DNA from: Planctomycetota bacterium
GTDB taxonomy: Bacteria; Planctomycetota; UBA1135; UBA2386
Direction of reading: 5' to 3'
Length of the DNA: 64,000 nt
NCBI GenBank assembly: GCA_019636245.1
Contig: JAHBXX010000018.1
Coordinates: 21,119-85,118, forward strand
Below the pieces are notes generated by a model. It ran no database searches. It was not told the DNA's origin and saw only the letters and a program-made list of their open reading frames with translations. This document shows positions 11,864-20,743 of this stretch, in pieces; the stretch's first letter is position 1, and every line of letters starts with the position of its first letter. Made by a program: the position numbers and the translations under genes.

Positions 11864-12540
11864 GCGTTGCCTCCCGAGGCCTCGTCGTCGATCGGATAGC
11901 GCGGCCCGGTGAACGGCGCCTCCTCGGCCGGCGGCACCTCGGCGCCGCGACGGCCGAGCTTGCCGGCGAAGCCCTGGAACTCGAGTTCGGTCTCCACGCG
12001 CACGCCATCGGCCGGACGCACCATCGACCCGAACCGTTCCCCGATCGCCTGCCGCAGCCGCTGGCTGGCCGCGAGGTTGCTGGTGCCCTCGGCGCACTGG
12101 AACCAGGCCCTGACCAGGATGCGCTTTGGCGCCCCCGTGTCGACGGCCACCCGCAGGCGCGTGATCTCGGGCAGGGCCTCGCCGGCGCGCTGCAGCCCGG
12201 TCTCGAGCGCTTCGCGGGCGATGCGAACCGGTCCCGCCGGAGTGTCGCTGACGATCCAGTCGGCCGGCAGGGCGCGGTCGCTGCGGCGCACCAGCCAGGC
12301 GAAGTTGCCGACCAGCAGGGCCGCGGCGAGCAGCAGGCAGACCCACGCCAGCGCGGTGCCGAGCGGCACCAGGGCGACGCGGCTGCCGCCGAACAGGGCC
12401 GCGAGCGGGGTCGGATCGGCGCCGGCAAGCACTCCGGGCTGCGCGAACAGCACCACGTAGGCGCCCGCGGCCAGGTTGGCGACGGCCAGATTCGTCACCA
12501 GCAGCAGCCGACCGCCGATGCGCTGCCGTGGGCCCGCCAT
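11860..12540 (-). CDS. AmaP-like membrane protein with Asp23-type domain, 226 aa
   Basis: Two N-terminal TM helices (about 10-32 and 52-80) separated by a short loop, then a cytoplasmic domain with the Asp23/AmaP look. The region from GPVRIAREALETGLQRAGEALPEITRLRVAVD to an ILVRAW strand is typical of alkaline-shock membrane-anchor proteins. The last 40 residues are charged and probably disordered. AmaP anchors Asp23 at the membrane in Firmicutes; no Asp23 partner is visible here. Its start shares one base with the accC stop (TGATG). Placement between fatty-acid initiation and glycolysis genes suggests an envelope role, but this is only context. Confidence 0.7.
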   Translation of the reverse strand: MAGPRQRIGGRLLLVTNLAVANLAAGAYVVLFAQPGVLAGADPTPLAALFGGSRVALVPLGTALAWVCLLLAAALLVGNFAWLVRRSDRALPADWIVSDTPAGPVRIAREALETGLQRAGEALPEITRLRVAVDTGAPKRILVRAWFQCAEGTSNLAASQRLRQAIGERFGSMVRPADGVRVETELEFQGFAGKLGRRGAEVPPAEEAPFTGPRYPIDDEASGGNA

Positions 12541-13886
12541 CAGCGCGGCGTGAAGTAGCGGTCGACGAAACCGGTGTCGACTTCGCCGGCGCGGAAGTCG
12601 GAGTGCTCGAGCACGCGCAGGAACAGGCTCGCCGTGGTGGTGATTCCCTCGAGCGTGAGTTCCTGCAGCGCCCGCCGCGCCACCTCGATCGTGCGCTTGC
12701 GGTTCGCCCGGTGCACGATCAGCTTGCCGACCATCGAGTCGTAGTGCGGCGGCACCGTGTAGCCCTGGTAGATGTGGCTGTCCCAGCGTACGCCCGGTCC
12801 GGCCGGGGCGACGAACGTGCGGATCGTGCCTGGACTCGGCTTGAAGTTGTGATCGGGGTCCTCGGCGTTGATGCGGAACTCCATCGCGTGCCCGCGCATC
12901 TCGATGTCCTCCTGGCGGAACGACAGGCGCTCGCCCGCCGCGACCAGGATCATCTCGCGGATCAGGTCGGTGTCGGTGACCAGTTCGGTCACCGGGTGCT
13001 CGACCTGGATACGCGAGTTGATCTCGATGAAGTAGAAGTTGCGGTCCTTGTCGAGCAGGAACTCGACGGTGCCGGCCGACGAGTAGTTGGCGGCCTTCGC
13101 CAGCCGCACCGCGGCCTCGCCCATCGCCTGGCGCGTCTTCTCGTCGAGCACCGGGCACGGACTCTCCTCGAGCAGCTTCTGGTGGCGACGCTGCAGCGAG
13201 CAGTCGCGCTCGCCGAGGTGCACGACGTTGCCGTGCTGGTCGGCCATGATCTGGATCTCGACGTGGCGCGGCTTCTCGATGTACTTCTCGAGGTAGACCG
13301 TCGAGTCCTTGAACGCCTTCTCGGCCTCGCTGCGCGCCGCGTGGTAGCCGGTGACGAGGCTCGGCTCGTTGTGGGCGACGCGCATGCCGCGGCCGCCGCC
13401 GCCGGCGGCGGCCTTGATCAGCACCGGGAAGCCGATCTTGCGGGCGATCGCCAGCGCGTCCTGCTCGTTGTCGACCGGGCCGTCGCTGCCGGGCACGCAC
13501 GGCACGCCGGCGTCCCTGGCCAGCTTCTTCGCCGCCACCTTGTCGCCGCACTGCGCGATGGCGGACGGCGACGGGCCGATGAACTTGATGTTGCAGCTCT
13601 GGCAGACCTCCGCGAAGTGCTCGTTCTCGGACAGGAAGCCGTAGCCCGGGTGGATCGCCTCGACGTCGGCGATCTCGGCCGCGGCGATCAGGGCCGGGAT
13701 GTTGAGGTAGCTCTCGCTGCTCGGCGCCGGACCGATGCAGATCGTCTCGTCGGCGTAGCGCAGGTGCAGCGAGTCCTTGTCGGCCTCGCTGTAGACGGCG
13801 ACCGCCTCGATGCCGAGGTCCTTGCAGGCGCGCAGGATGCGCAGCGCGATCTCGCCGCGGTTGGCGATCAGGATGCGATGGAACAT
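12540..13886 (-). CDS. accC: Acetyl-CoA carboxylase, biotin carboxylase subunit, 448 aa
   Basis: First half-reaction of malonyl-CoA synthesis: ATP-dependent carboxylation of biotin on AccB. It starts [16 protein letters not shown], has [10 protein letters not shown], the ATP-grasp Gly loop [12 protein letters not shown] (about 158-169), and the catalytic [13 protein letters not shown] segment (about 288-300). Length equals the stand-alone AccC family, and no carboxyltransferase domain is fused. accB is 12 nt upstream, the standard accBC order. accA/accD are not in the window. Confidence 0.97.
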   Translation of the reverse strand: MFHRILIANRGEIALRILRACKDLGIEAVAVYSEADKDSLHLRYADETICIGPAPSSESYLNIPALIAAAEIADVEAIHPGYGFLSENEHFAEVCQSCNIKFIGPSPSAIAQCGDKVAAKKLARDAGVPCVPGSDGPVDNEQDALAIARKIGFPVLIKAAAGGGGRGMRVAHNEPSLVTGYHAARSEAEKAFKDSTVYLEKYIEKPRHVEIQIMADQHGNVVHLGERDCSLQRRHQKLLEESPCPVLDEKTRQAMGEAAVRLAKAANYSSAGTVEFLLDKDRNFYFIEINSRIQVEHPVTELVTDTDLIREMILVAAGERLSFRQEDIEMRGHAMEFRINAEDPDHNFKPSPGTIRTFVAPAGPGVRWDSHIYQGYTVPPHYDSMVGKLIVHRANRKRTIEVARRALQELTLEGITTTASLFLRVLEHSDFRAGEVDTGFVDRYFTPR

Positions 13887-13898
13887 GCCAGCCTGCGC

Positions 13899-14432
13899 CT
13901 AGCGGATCAGGAACAGGGGCTGGCCGAACTCGACGGGCTCGCCGTTCTTGACCAGGACGTCGACGACCTCGAACTCGCGTTCGGCCTTGATCTCGTTCAT
14001 GACCTTCATCGCCTCGATGATGCAGAGCGTGCGGTCGGCGGCGACGCGGTCGCCCACCTTGACGAACGGCTCGGCCTCGGGCGACGCCGCGCGGTAGAAC
14101 GTGCCGAGCATCGGCGACTTGAACACCTCGCCCTGCGGTTCGGCGGCCGCCGGCGCCGCCGCGGCGCCGCCCGCCGCCGGCGGCGTCGGCATGGCCAGGG
14201 GCGGCATCGCCATCGGCGCCGGCGCGGCGTAGGCGACCGCATGCGGCTCCGTGCGCCGCACCCGCCAGCGGGCGCCGTGCTCCTCCAGTTCCACCTCGAC
14301 GACGTCGCGGGCGACCATCAGCTCGATCAGCCGTTCCAGCTGGTCGAGGCGGTCGCCGCCGCCGGGACGGCCGGCCGCGGGTTTCGGGGCGGACGGGGAC
14401 TTCTTGTCCTTGTTCGAGCGCTTGCCTGCCAT
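13899..14432 (-). CDS. accB: Acetyl-CoA carboxylase biotin carboxyl carrier protein, 177 aa
   Basis: The C-terminal biotinyl domain (about 100-177) has EAMKVMNEI with the biotinylated Lys143. The N-terminal domain (about 25-70) is the usual LIELMVARDVVEVELEE fold, joined by an Ala/Pro-rich swinging linker (70-100). The basic N-terminus (KRSNKDKK) is longer than in E. coli. A GGAG Shine-Dalgarno lies 10-11 nt before the ATG, so this operon head looks conventionally led, unlike many other genes here. The 90 nt up to asd (14433-14522) hold this leader; no clear terminator seen. Confidence 0.96.
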   Translation of the reverse strand: MAGKRSNKDKKSPSAPKPAAGRPGGGDRLDQLERLIELMVARDVVEVELEEHGARWRVRRTEPHAVAYAAPAPMAMPPLAMPTPPAAGGAAAAPAAAEPQGEVFKSPMLGTFYRAASPEAEPFVKVGDRVAADRTLCIIEAMKVMNEIKAEREFEVVDVLVKNGEPVEFGQPLFLIR

Positions 14433-14522
14433 ACGGTTCGGTACTCCTGGAGTCGGCTCCGAGGCAGCGGAAGTGAACGGGTAGGCGGAGCCGGAATCCA
14501 GAGGGCGGCCACCCCGATGCCG

Positions 14523-15518
14523 TCAGAGCAGCTCGGCGATCTGCACGGCGTTCAGCGCCGCGCCCTTGCGCAGCTGGTCGCCGGCGAGCCAGAAGGTCAG
14601 CCCGGGCGCGAACACCCGGCCGGCGCGGATGCGACCGACCGCGACCGGATCGCGGCCGGCCATCGGCAGCGGCATCGGGTAGCGCTGCTGCGCCGGATCG
14701 TCGACCAGTTCGAGGCCGGGCGCGCCGGCCAGCAGGTCCCGGGCCGCCGCGACCGGCAGCGGCCGCCCGAGCTGCACCGCGACCGATTCGCTGTGGCACC
14801 GCTCCACCGGCACGCGCACGCAGGTCGCGTCGACCGGCAGGTCCGGCAGGCCCAGGATCTTGCGGGTCTCGAACTGCAGCTTGTCCTCCTCGCGCGTGTA
14901 GCCATCCGGCTGGAACACGTCGACCTGCGGGAACAGGTTGAACGCCAGCGTCTGCGGCAGCACGCGCGGCGGCAGGCGCTCGCCGCGCAGCGCCGCGGCC
15001 GTGCCCTCGCGCAGTTCGCGCATGGCCTGCTGCCCGGCCCCGGACGCCGCCTGGTAGGTCGACACGACCACGGCGCGCAGCCCCGCCGCGCGGTGCAGCG
15101 GCCACAGCGCCAGCACCAGGAGGATCGTCGAGCAGTTCGGATTGGCGACGATGCCCCGATGGGCGGCGATCGCCGCCGGGTTGACCTCGGGCACCACCAG
15201 CGGCACCTCGGGCAGGAGCCGGAAGGCGCTGCTGTTGTCGACGACGACGGCGCCGGCGCGCACGGCGCGCGGCGCGTGCTCCCGCGACACCGCCGAGCCG
15301 GCGGAGAACAGCGCCACGTCGATGCCGGCGAACGAGTCCGGACCGAGCGCCTCGATCGGCAACGACTCGCCGCGGAACGACAGCCGCTGGCCGGCCGAAC
15401 GCGGCGACGCCAGGAGCCGCAGGCTGCGCAGCGGAAACTGGCGCGCCGCCAGCACGGCCAGGAAGTCCTGCCCGACGGCGCCCGAAGCGCCGACGATCGC
15501 GACCGCGCGTGGCGTCAT
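14523..15518 (-). CDS. asd: Aspartate-semialdehyde dehydrogenase, 331 aa
   Basis: Converts aspartyl phosphate to aspartate semialdehyde for lysine/threonine/methionine and diaminopimelate synthesis. NADP site IVGASGAVGQ (8-17), phosphate-binding SAGSAVS (72-78), active-site NPNCSTI with Cys129, then TYQAASGAG and the RVPVERCHSE segment with the catalytic His. The Cys-His in ERCHSE matches the bacterial type. It overlaps moaC by 4 nt (ATGA), an unusual partner pair. Confidence 0.95.
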   Translation of the reverse strand: MTPRAVAIVGASGAVGQDFLAVLAARQFPLRSLRLLASPRSAGQRLSFRGESLPIEALGPDSFAGIDVALFSAGSAVSREHAPRAVRAGAVVVDNSSAFRLLPEVPLVVPEVNPAAIAAHRGIVANPNCSTILLVLALWPLHRAAGLRAVVVSTYQAASGAGQQAMRELREGTAAALRGERLPPRVLPQTLAFNLFPQVDVFQPDGYTREEDKLQFETRKILGLPDLPVDATCVRVPVERCHSESVAVQLGRPLPVAAARDLLAGAPGLELVDDPAQQRYPMPLPMAGRDPVAVGRIRAGRVFAPGLTFWLAGDQLRKGAALNAVQIAELL

Positions 15519-16042
15519 GCCGTCCCCCCGGCGTCGGCGCGCCGCCAGTCGCCCGAACGGCCGCCGGACTTCGCCAGCAGCCGCACTTCGCGGATCGAGG
15601 CCTCCCGGCAGCGCCCCTTGACCATGTCGTAGAGCACCAGCGCAGCGACGCTGGCCGCGACCATCGCCTCCATCTCGACGCCGGTCGGCGCCACCGTGCT
15701 CGCCTCGCTGGTGATGCGCACCAGGGTCTCGCCGACGGGCGCGAAGTCGATGGCCACGTGGCCGAGCGGCAGCGGGTGGCAGAGCGGCACCAGGCGCGCG
15801 GTGTCCTTCGCCGCCAGGATGCCGGCGACGCGGGCCACCGCCAGCGCCTCACCCTTCGGCAGCCGCCCCTGCAGCAGCTCCTCGCGCACCCCGGGATCGA
15901 GGTGCAGCAGCGCCTCGGCCACGGCGCGCCTGGCCGTCGGCGGCTTCGGCGACACGTCGACCATGCGCGCCCGGCCGTGGGCATCGAGGTGGGTCAGGCC
16001 CGCCGCGCGGGCTCCGGGATCGGGGGGCTGCACATCGCTCAC
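15515..16042 (-). CDS. moaC: Cyclic pyranopterin monophosphate synthase MoaC, 175 aa
   Basis: Second step of molybdenum-cofactor synthesis. Motifs: ARMVDVSPKPPTARRA, AAKDTARLVPLCHPLPL with the conserved LCHP, EASTVAPTGVEMEAMVAAS, and LYDMVKG with the catalytic Lys. The N-terminus is about 15 residues longer than in E. coli and the C-terminus ends after the WRRADAGG tail. Start GTG 16042 is preceded, 6 nt away, by a TAGGCT -10 hexamer, so the transcript would be leaderless. No other moa genes are in the window. Confidence 0.95.
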   Translation of the reverse strand: MSDVQPPDPGARAAGLTHLDAHGRARMVDVSPKPPTARRAVAEALLHLDPGVREELLQGRLPKGEALAVARVAGILAAKDTARLVPLCHPLPLGHVAIDFAPVGETLVRITSEASTVAPTGVEMEAMVAASVAALVLYDMVKGRCREASIREVRLLAKSGGRSGDWRRADAGGTA

Positions 16043-16048
16043 GCGGTC

Positions 16049-16054
16049 AGCCTA
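16049..16054 (-). promoter_or_regulatory. -10 element TAGGCT for moaC-asd
   Basis: TAGGCT ends 6 nt upstream of the GTG start, the spacing expected if transcription begins on the start codon. The -35 is poor (ACAGGA at a 17-nt spacer). Confidence 0.45.
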
Positions 16055-16100
16055 CCGGCCGGGCGGCGAAATCCTGTTCGGCAAGCGCGCGCCGTCGACG

Positions 16101-16106
16101 TATAGA
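16101..16106 (+). promoter_or_regulatory. Candidate -10 (TATAGA) for the S41 protease gene
   Basis: TATAGA stands out in a GC-rich region; TCGGCA lies 17 nt upstream (16078-16083). If used, the mRNA would have a leader of about 145 nt that contains the 16143-16178 hairpin. Confidence 0.35.
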
Positions 16107-16142
16107 ACCGGCGTGCCGCCGTCCCGCCCGGACCGGAGCACC

Positions 16143-16178
16143 AGCGGCGCCCCGCCGACCCCCGGTCGGGGCGCCGCT
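16143..16178 (+). other. Strong inverted repeat in the moaC / S41 divergent region
   Basis: A perfect 11-bp GC-rich stem (arms 16143-16153 and 16168-16178) encloses a further 4-bp GACC/GGTC stem, and three T residues follow on the plus strand. It looks like an intrinsic terminator or attenuator, but no gene ends here. It may lie in the S41 leader or act as an operator. Confidence 0.5.
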
Positions 16179-16258
16179 TTGCGTGCATCCCGGCCGGGCG
16201 GACGGTCGATCAGACGCCGGTGATCCGGCGGTGCGCGCGACCCTCCTGGCCAACCCCC

Positions 16259-18610
16259 ATGAACGCAGTCCGAAGCCCTTCCTCCTCCCGCCGTGCCACC
16301 GCGTGGCTCCTGTTCGCCCTGGCGGCGGTCGGGCCCTCGCTGCGCGCCCAGCAGGGACCGGAGGTGGCGGCGATCCTGCGCCAGGCGGATGGCTCGCCGA
16401 TGACGCTCGTCTACGACCTGGCCGCGCGCCTCGGCGACCTGGCGCCGCCCAAGAACCTGGACACCTTCCGCGACCAGGTCATGCGCGCCGTGCGCGACGG
16501 CGCTCCGGCCGACAAGGGGCGCCTGTGCGCCGCGCTGGCGCTGCGCGAACTGAAGGACGATGCGACCTACGGCAAGGACGTGCTCGAGCTGCTGCTGCCG
16601 CTGGCGACCAGCGCCGACGACGCGGTGCGCGCCGCCAGCATCGCCGTGCTCGGCCAGGAGCGCCTGTTCAACAACCGCGTCCTGCCCGACGTGCGCAAGG
16701 TCGTGGCCACCCACTGCAAGGACGAACTGGCGCCGCCGCTGGTGCGCATCGAGGCGGCCCTCGCCCTGTGGCAGGTCGGCAGCAACGAGGACCGCGCCAC
16801 CGCCAAGGCCACCCTCGAGCAGTTCCTGCAGTCGGGCGATCGCGACCTGCGCCAGCGCGGCGCCCTGGCGCTGGCCGAACTGAACATCGACGGCGGGCCG
16901 GCCTGGACGGTGCTGCGCGAGATCCGCCACGAGCCCACCGATGCCGGCCGCCGGGCGAACCTGTTCCTGCAACGCGAGGAACAGCGGCGGCAGTTCGAGC
17001 AGATGCTCGCCCGCATGGTCGAGCGCGGCGCCGGCACGGCCGCCGCCGACACCGCCGACGACTACCGGATGCTGACCGAGCTGCGGCAGCGCATCCGCGC
17101 CCAGCACATCCGCGGCAACACCGTCAGCGACCGCGAGCTGATCGAGTACGCGGCCAAGGGCATGCTGCAGGGGCTCGACCCGCACAGCACGTTCTTCACC
17201 GGTGAGGAGTACAAGCGCTTCTTCTTCGACCTGAACCGCGAATACGGCGGCATCGGCGCGTTCGTGAACTTCGACCAGGACGGCGACTTCTCGATCGTGC
17301 GGCCGATCTACTCCGGCCCCGCCTACGAGAACGGCCTGCGCAGCGGCGACAAGATCCTCGAAGTCGACGGCTGGGAGACCAGCGGCCACACCTCGGACGA
17401 GATCGTCTCCCGCCTCAAGGGGCGGCCGGAGACCCCGGTGGTGCTCAAGGTGTTCCGGCCGGGCTTCCAGGAGCCGCAGATGCTCACCATCGTGCGCCGC
17501 CAGATCGCGGTGCCGGCGGTGAACTGGGCGATGGTCCCGGGCGACATCGGCTACGTCGAGCTGATCAGCTTCAGCAGCAACCTCAGCGAGGAGCTGCGGC
17601 GGGCGCTGGCCGACCTCACGCGCCGCGGCGCACGCGGCATCGTGCTCGACGTGCGCAACAACACCGGCGGGTTCCTCTCCCAGGCCGGCGACGTCGTCGA
17701 GCAGTTCCTCGAGGGGCGCAAGCTGGTGGTCTACACCGAGGGCCCCGCCGAACCCCGCCGCGAGTACTTCACCGACGACCATGCCCGCCCGGTCTGCAAG
17801 CTGCCGCTGGCGGTGCTGATCAACAACTTCTCCGCCTCGGCCTCCGAGATCACGGCCGGCGCCCTGCAGGACCACGGCCGCGCCGTCGTCATCGGCCAGC
17901 GCTCGTTCGGCAAGGGCAGCGTGCAGAACCTGTTCGCGCTGCGCAGCGACCCGCCCGAACCCTGGCAGGATCTCAACCAGGACGGCAACTGGCAGGAGGG
18001 CGAGCCCTTCACCGACCGCAACGGCAACAGCACCTACGACGTCGGCGCGCACATCAAGCTGACGGTGGCGAAGTACCACCTGCCCAGCGGCCGCTGCCCG
18101 CACCGCGAGTTCGACAAGGAGGGCCGCATCGTCGACCCGAACTGGGGCGTGATGCCCGACAAGGTCGTCGACCTGCTCGAGAACAAGCCCGAGGACGCGT
18201 GGAAGAACGCCGCCGTGTTCGCGCTGCTGCGCAAGGGCGTGTTCCGCGAATACGTGAAGACGCACATGCCGGCGCACGAGGCGCTGTTCCGCCAGCTCGC
18301 CGAGGGCGACGAAGGCGACCCGGCGCGCTACCCGGACTTCGCCGCGTTCTACGCCGGCCTCGAGACCAAGCTGACCGAGGACGACGTGCGGCGCTGGCTG
18401 CGCTACGAGGTGCGCGACCAGATCAGCGACCTGCGCGGCGCCGTCTACCCCGGCCAGCGCGCGCTCGGCGATCCGCAGGAGGACGCGCAGCTGCAGGAGG
18501 CCGTGCGCACCCTGCTGGCCAAGGACGGGCGCGACATCCGCGACGTCGCCGCCTACCAGAAGGTGCTGAAGATCAAGTTCCCCGAGGAACCACGCACGTC
18601 GGTGAAGTGA
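16259..18610 (+). CDS. Secreted S41 carboxyl-terminal processing protease, 783 aa
   Basis: A signal peptide of about 30 residues ends at SLRAQQ. Residues 35-225 are helical, HEAT-like repeats. A PDZ domain (about 330-405, YGGIGAFVNF to VVLKVFRPG) precedes the S41 catalytic domain. The dyad is Ser527 in NFSASASEI and Lys552 in SFGKG, 25 apart as in the family. Directly after the Lys, near 570-592, is an inserted DLNQDGNWQEGE...DRNGN segment that looks like an EF-hand/dockerin calcium loop. The C-terminal 170 residues are helical. Tail-specific proteases degrade or trim envelope proteins. ATG 259 is chosen over the upstream ATG 16220 because it gives a clean signal peptide. Confidence 0.9.
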   Translation: MNAVRSPSSSRRATAWLLFALAAVGPSLRAQQGPEVAAILRQADGSPMTLVYDLAARLGDLAPPKNLDTFRDQVMRAVRDGAPADKGRLCAALALRELKDDATYGKDVLELLLPLATSADDAVRAASIAVLGQERLFNNRVLPDVRKVVATHCKDELAPPLVRIEAALALWQVGSNEDRATAKATLEQFLQSGDRDLRQRGALALAELNIDGGPAWTVLREIRHEPTDAGRRANLFLQREEQRRQFEQMLARMVERGAGTAAADTADDYRMLTELRQRIRAQHIRGNTVSDRELIEYAAKGMLQGLDPHSTFFTGEEYKRFFFDLNREYGGIGAFVNFDQDGDFSIVRPIYSGPAYENGLRSGDKILEVDGWETSGHTSDEIVSRLKGRPETPVVLKVFRPGFQEPQMLTIVRRQIAVPAVNWAMVPGDIGYVELISFSSNLSEELRRALADLTRRGARGIVLDVRNNTGGFLSQAGDVVEQFLEGRKLVVYTEGPAEPRREYFTDDHARPVCKLPLAVLINNFSASASEITAGALQDHGRAVVIGQRSFGKGSVQNLFALRSDPPEPWQDLNQDGNWQEGEPFTDRNGNSTYDVGAHIKLTVAKYHLPSGRCPHREFDKEGRIVDPNWGVMPDKVVDLLENKPEDAWKNAAVFALLRKGVFREYVKTHMPAHEALFRQLAEGDEGDPARYPDFAAFYAGLETKLTEDDVRRWLRYEVRDQISDLRGAVYPGQRALGDPQEDAQLQEAVRTLLAKDGRDIRDVAAYQKVLKIKFPEEPRTSVK

Positions 18611-18674
18611 ACGCGGTCGCGGCGGTGGTTTTCCGCCCGCCGGCGACACCTCGGCGCGCGTGACGGCTAGGGTG

Positions 18675-18680
18675 TAGGGT
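18675..18680 (+). promoter_or_regulatory. Candidate -10 TAGGGT for the BNR-like lipoprotein gene
   Basis: Two overlapping-phase TAGGGT hexamers (18668-18673 and 18675-18680) precede ATG 18695; the nearer one is 14 nt away. No good -35 is seen. Confidence 0.3.
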
Positions 18681-18694
18681 CCGGCCCCCCCGCC

Positions 18695-20614
18695 ATGACC
18701 CACCCCCTCCCCGCCACGCCTCCCCGGCCGCGCCGCACCGCCAACTGGCCGCCCGCAGCCGCGCTCGCCGTCGCCCTCGCGGCCTGCGGTGGCAGCGACA
18801 AGTCGTCGACCCCGCCGCCGCCGCCCAACACCCCCCCCACGATCCAGGCCCCGCCGGGCCTCAGCGGCGCCGGCGCGCAGCGCTCGTTCACCCTGGCGGT
18901 CGATGGCGCCCAGGTGCTGGAGTTCACCGCCAGCGATGCCGACGGCGATGGCCTGCAGTGGCTGGTGCAGGCGATCGACGGCGACGCGGCCGCGGCCGGC
19001 GTCACCTTCCCGTCGCCGTGGGTGGGCGCGACGTTGGCGTTGTCGCTCGCGCCGACGGCGGTGCCGACCGCGGTGCTGCTGACGGTGCTCGTCGAGGATC
19101 CGTACGGGGCGGCGGCCGCGATCGACCTGCGGCTGGTGCGTTCGGGCCCGCCCGTGCTGCTCTCGGTCGCGCCGGACAGCGCCTTCGCCGCCCACCCGCA
19201 GCAGGTGATGCTGCGCGGCAGCGCCCTGTCGCTGGGCGGAACCGCGGTGACCGTCGCCAGCTTCGGCGGCGTGGCGGCGACGGCACTCACCGTGCTCGAC
19301 GACCAGACGGTGCGCTGCGCGACCCCGACCGGCGTCGCGACCGGCCCGACGCCAGTCCAGGTCTCCCACCAGCACGGCACCTCGCAGCTCCCGGCCGAGG
19401 CGTTCCGGATGTATGCGTTCCCGCCGGCCTTCGGCGCCACCGACGAACGGCTCGACGCGGTCGCCGCGGCAGCGCCAGCGTGGGCCCGCGACGGTGCCCG
19501 CGTGCAGGTGGCGTGGCTCGAGGGCAACACCGTGGTGCACCGGGCCTCCGCCGACGGCGGCGCCACCTGGACCCCGGCGACGCCGCTGAGCGGCGGCGAG
19601 CTCGCGAGCGAGCCGCAGGTCGTCCAGGCTGGGACCAACGTGCTGGTCGCCTGGCTCGGCGGCGGCAACGCGGTGCACCTGCGCGCCTCCGCCGATGGCG
19701 GCGCCTCGTTCGCGCCAGACCGGCTGCTCGACACCGGCCAGACCGTCGCCCAACCCCGGCTGGCCGCCAGCGGCGACCGTGCCTACGCCGTCTGGCGGCG
19801 CGGCGAGCCCGGCCTGGGCACCGCGCGGCTCGTGGGCTGCGCGTCCGCCAACGGCGGCGGCGATTGGACCACACCGGTCCCGATCGGCGACGGCGGCGGC
19901 AACCAGACCGACCCCGTGCTCGCCTGCGACGGCCCGCAGGCGTGGATCGCCTTCCTCGACCAGCGGGACGGACCGACGGTGGCCGGCGTCTACAACGCGC
20001 GCTCGACCAACGGCGGCACCTCCTGGTCGCCGCCGCTGCGCCGCAGCCTCGCCGGTGCCCCCGCCGGCGCGCCGCGGTTGTGCCAGGACGCCGGTTGGGT
20101 GTGGCTCGTCTGGCCACGCGCGGGGTTGCTCGAGTTCCTGGTCTCGGCCGATGGCGGGCTGTCGTGGCCGTCGGTCGGCAGCGAACTGCGCAGCAGCGGC
20201 CTGGGCGCCATCACCGAAGCCCACGTCGCCTGCGAACGCGACCGGCTGCACGCGATCTACGTCGTCGCCGGCACGGCGGTCGAGTGCACGCGCATCAGCG
20301 GCGTCGGCACCCAGCCGCAGCACGTCCCGCTCGGCGGCAGCGGCGGTCCGGTCGGCGAGCCCGTCGTCCGGACCTGCGGCAACTACGTGTTCGCCGCCTG
20401 GCGCTCTGGCGACGTCGCGGGCGGCGCGGCGCGCCTGCAGCAGACGGTGTCGGTCGACCGCGGCCTGACCTTCGCGGCGCCCGCCGGCTTCGGCGATGCC
20501 ACGGCGGCCCAGGAGCGCCCGCAGCTGCTGCTCGACGGCAGCCGGATGCTGCTCGGCTGGCTCGACCACCGGGTCGCTCCCCAGGGCCTGTTCACCAACC
20601 GGTCGCAGCCCTGA
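18695..20614 (+). CDS. Lipoprotein with Ig-like, IPT and BNR/sialidase-like repeats, 639 aa
   Basis: The N-terminus ends in a lipobox-like ALAACGGS (Cys about 31), then a Pro-rich linker. Residues 45-145 look Ig/cadherin-like (FTASDADGDGLQW). 150-230 resembles an IPT/TIG domain (VLLSVAPDSAFAAHPQQVMLRG). From 245 to the end there are repeated Asp-box/BNR units such as SADGGATWTP, SADGGASFAP, STNGGTSWSP and SADGGLSWP, the signature of a sialidase-type beta-propeller. Catalytic residues of true sialidases (Arg triad, Tyr/Glu pair) cannot be assigned, so it is called BNR-like, not a sialidase. Probably surface-exposed and binding. Confidence 0.75.
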   Translation: MTHPLPATPPRPRRTANWPPAAALAVALAACGGSDKSSTPPPPPNTPPTIQAPPGLSGAGAQRSFTLAVDGAQVLEFTASDADGDGLQWLVQAIDGDAAAAGVTFPSPWVGATLALSLAPTAVPTAVLLTVLVEDPYGAAAAIDLRLVRSGPPVLLSVAPDSAFAAHPQQVMLRGSALSLGGTAVTVASFGGVAATALTVLDDQTVRCATPTGVATGPTPVQVSHQHGTSQLPAEAFRMYAFPPAFGATDERLDAVAAAAPAWARDGARVQVAWLEGNTVVHRASADGGATWTPATPLSGGELASEPQVVQAGTNVLVAWLGGGNAVHLRASADGGASFAPDRLLDTGQTVAQPRLAASGDRAYAVWRRGEPGLGTARLVGCASANGGGDWTTPVPIGDGGGNQTDPVLACDGPQAWIAFLDQRDGPTVAGVYNARSTNGGTSWSPPLRRSLAGAPAGAPRLCQDAGWVWLVWPRAGLLEFLVSADGGLSWPSVGSELRSSGLGAITEAHVACERDRLHAIYVVAGTAVECTRISGVGTQPQHVPLGGSGGPVGEPVVRTCGNYVFAAWRSGDVAGGAARLQQTVSVDRGLTFAAPAGFGDATAAQERPQLLLDGSRMLLGWLDHRVAPQGLFTNRSQP

Positions 20615-20708
20615 CCGGCGGTCGCGGCGCCCCCTGATTTGCGAAGCCGATGCCGTGCTCGGCATGGGGCGAGCCGGGGCCAGCGCGGCGAATTTCGCTA
20701 CCGGTGGG
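20615..20708. other. Intergenic stretch after the BNR-like gene
   Basis: This 94-nt segment follows the stop of the lipoprotein gene and precedes the nrdJ promoter. No coding frame with start and signal is convincing and no hairpin of terminator strength was seen. Confidence 0.5.
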
Positions 20709-20737
20709 TTGCGATCGCCGCAGCAGCCCAATAGATA
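20709..20737 (+). promoter_or_regulatory. Candidate nrdJ promoter
   Basis: TTGCGA (20709-20714), 17-nt spacer, TAGATA (20732-20737) in a locally AT-richer patch. Transcription would begin near 20744, about 300 nt before nrdJ. Confidence 0.45.
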
Positions 20738-20743
20738 GTGGGC

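Noticed and set aside
18695..20614. Sialidase
   Set aside because: Asp-box repeats are there, but the catalytic Arg/Tyr/Glu set could not be identified.
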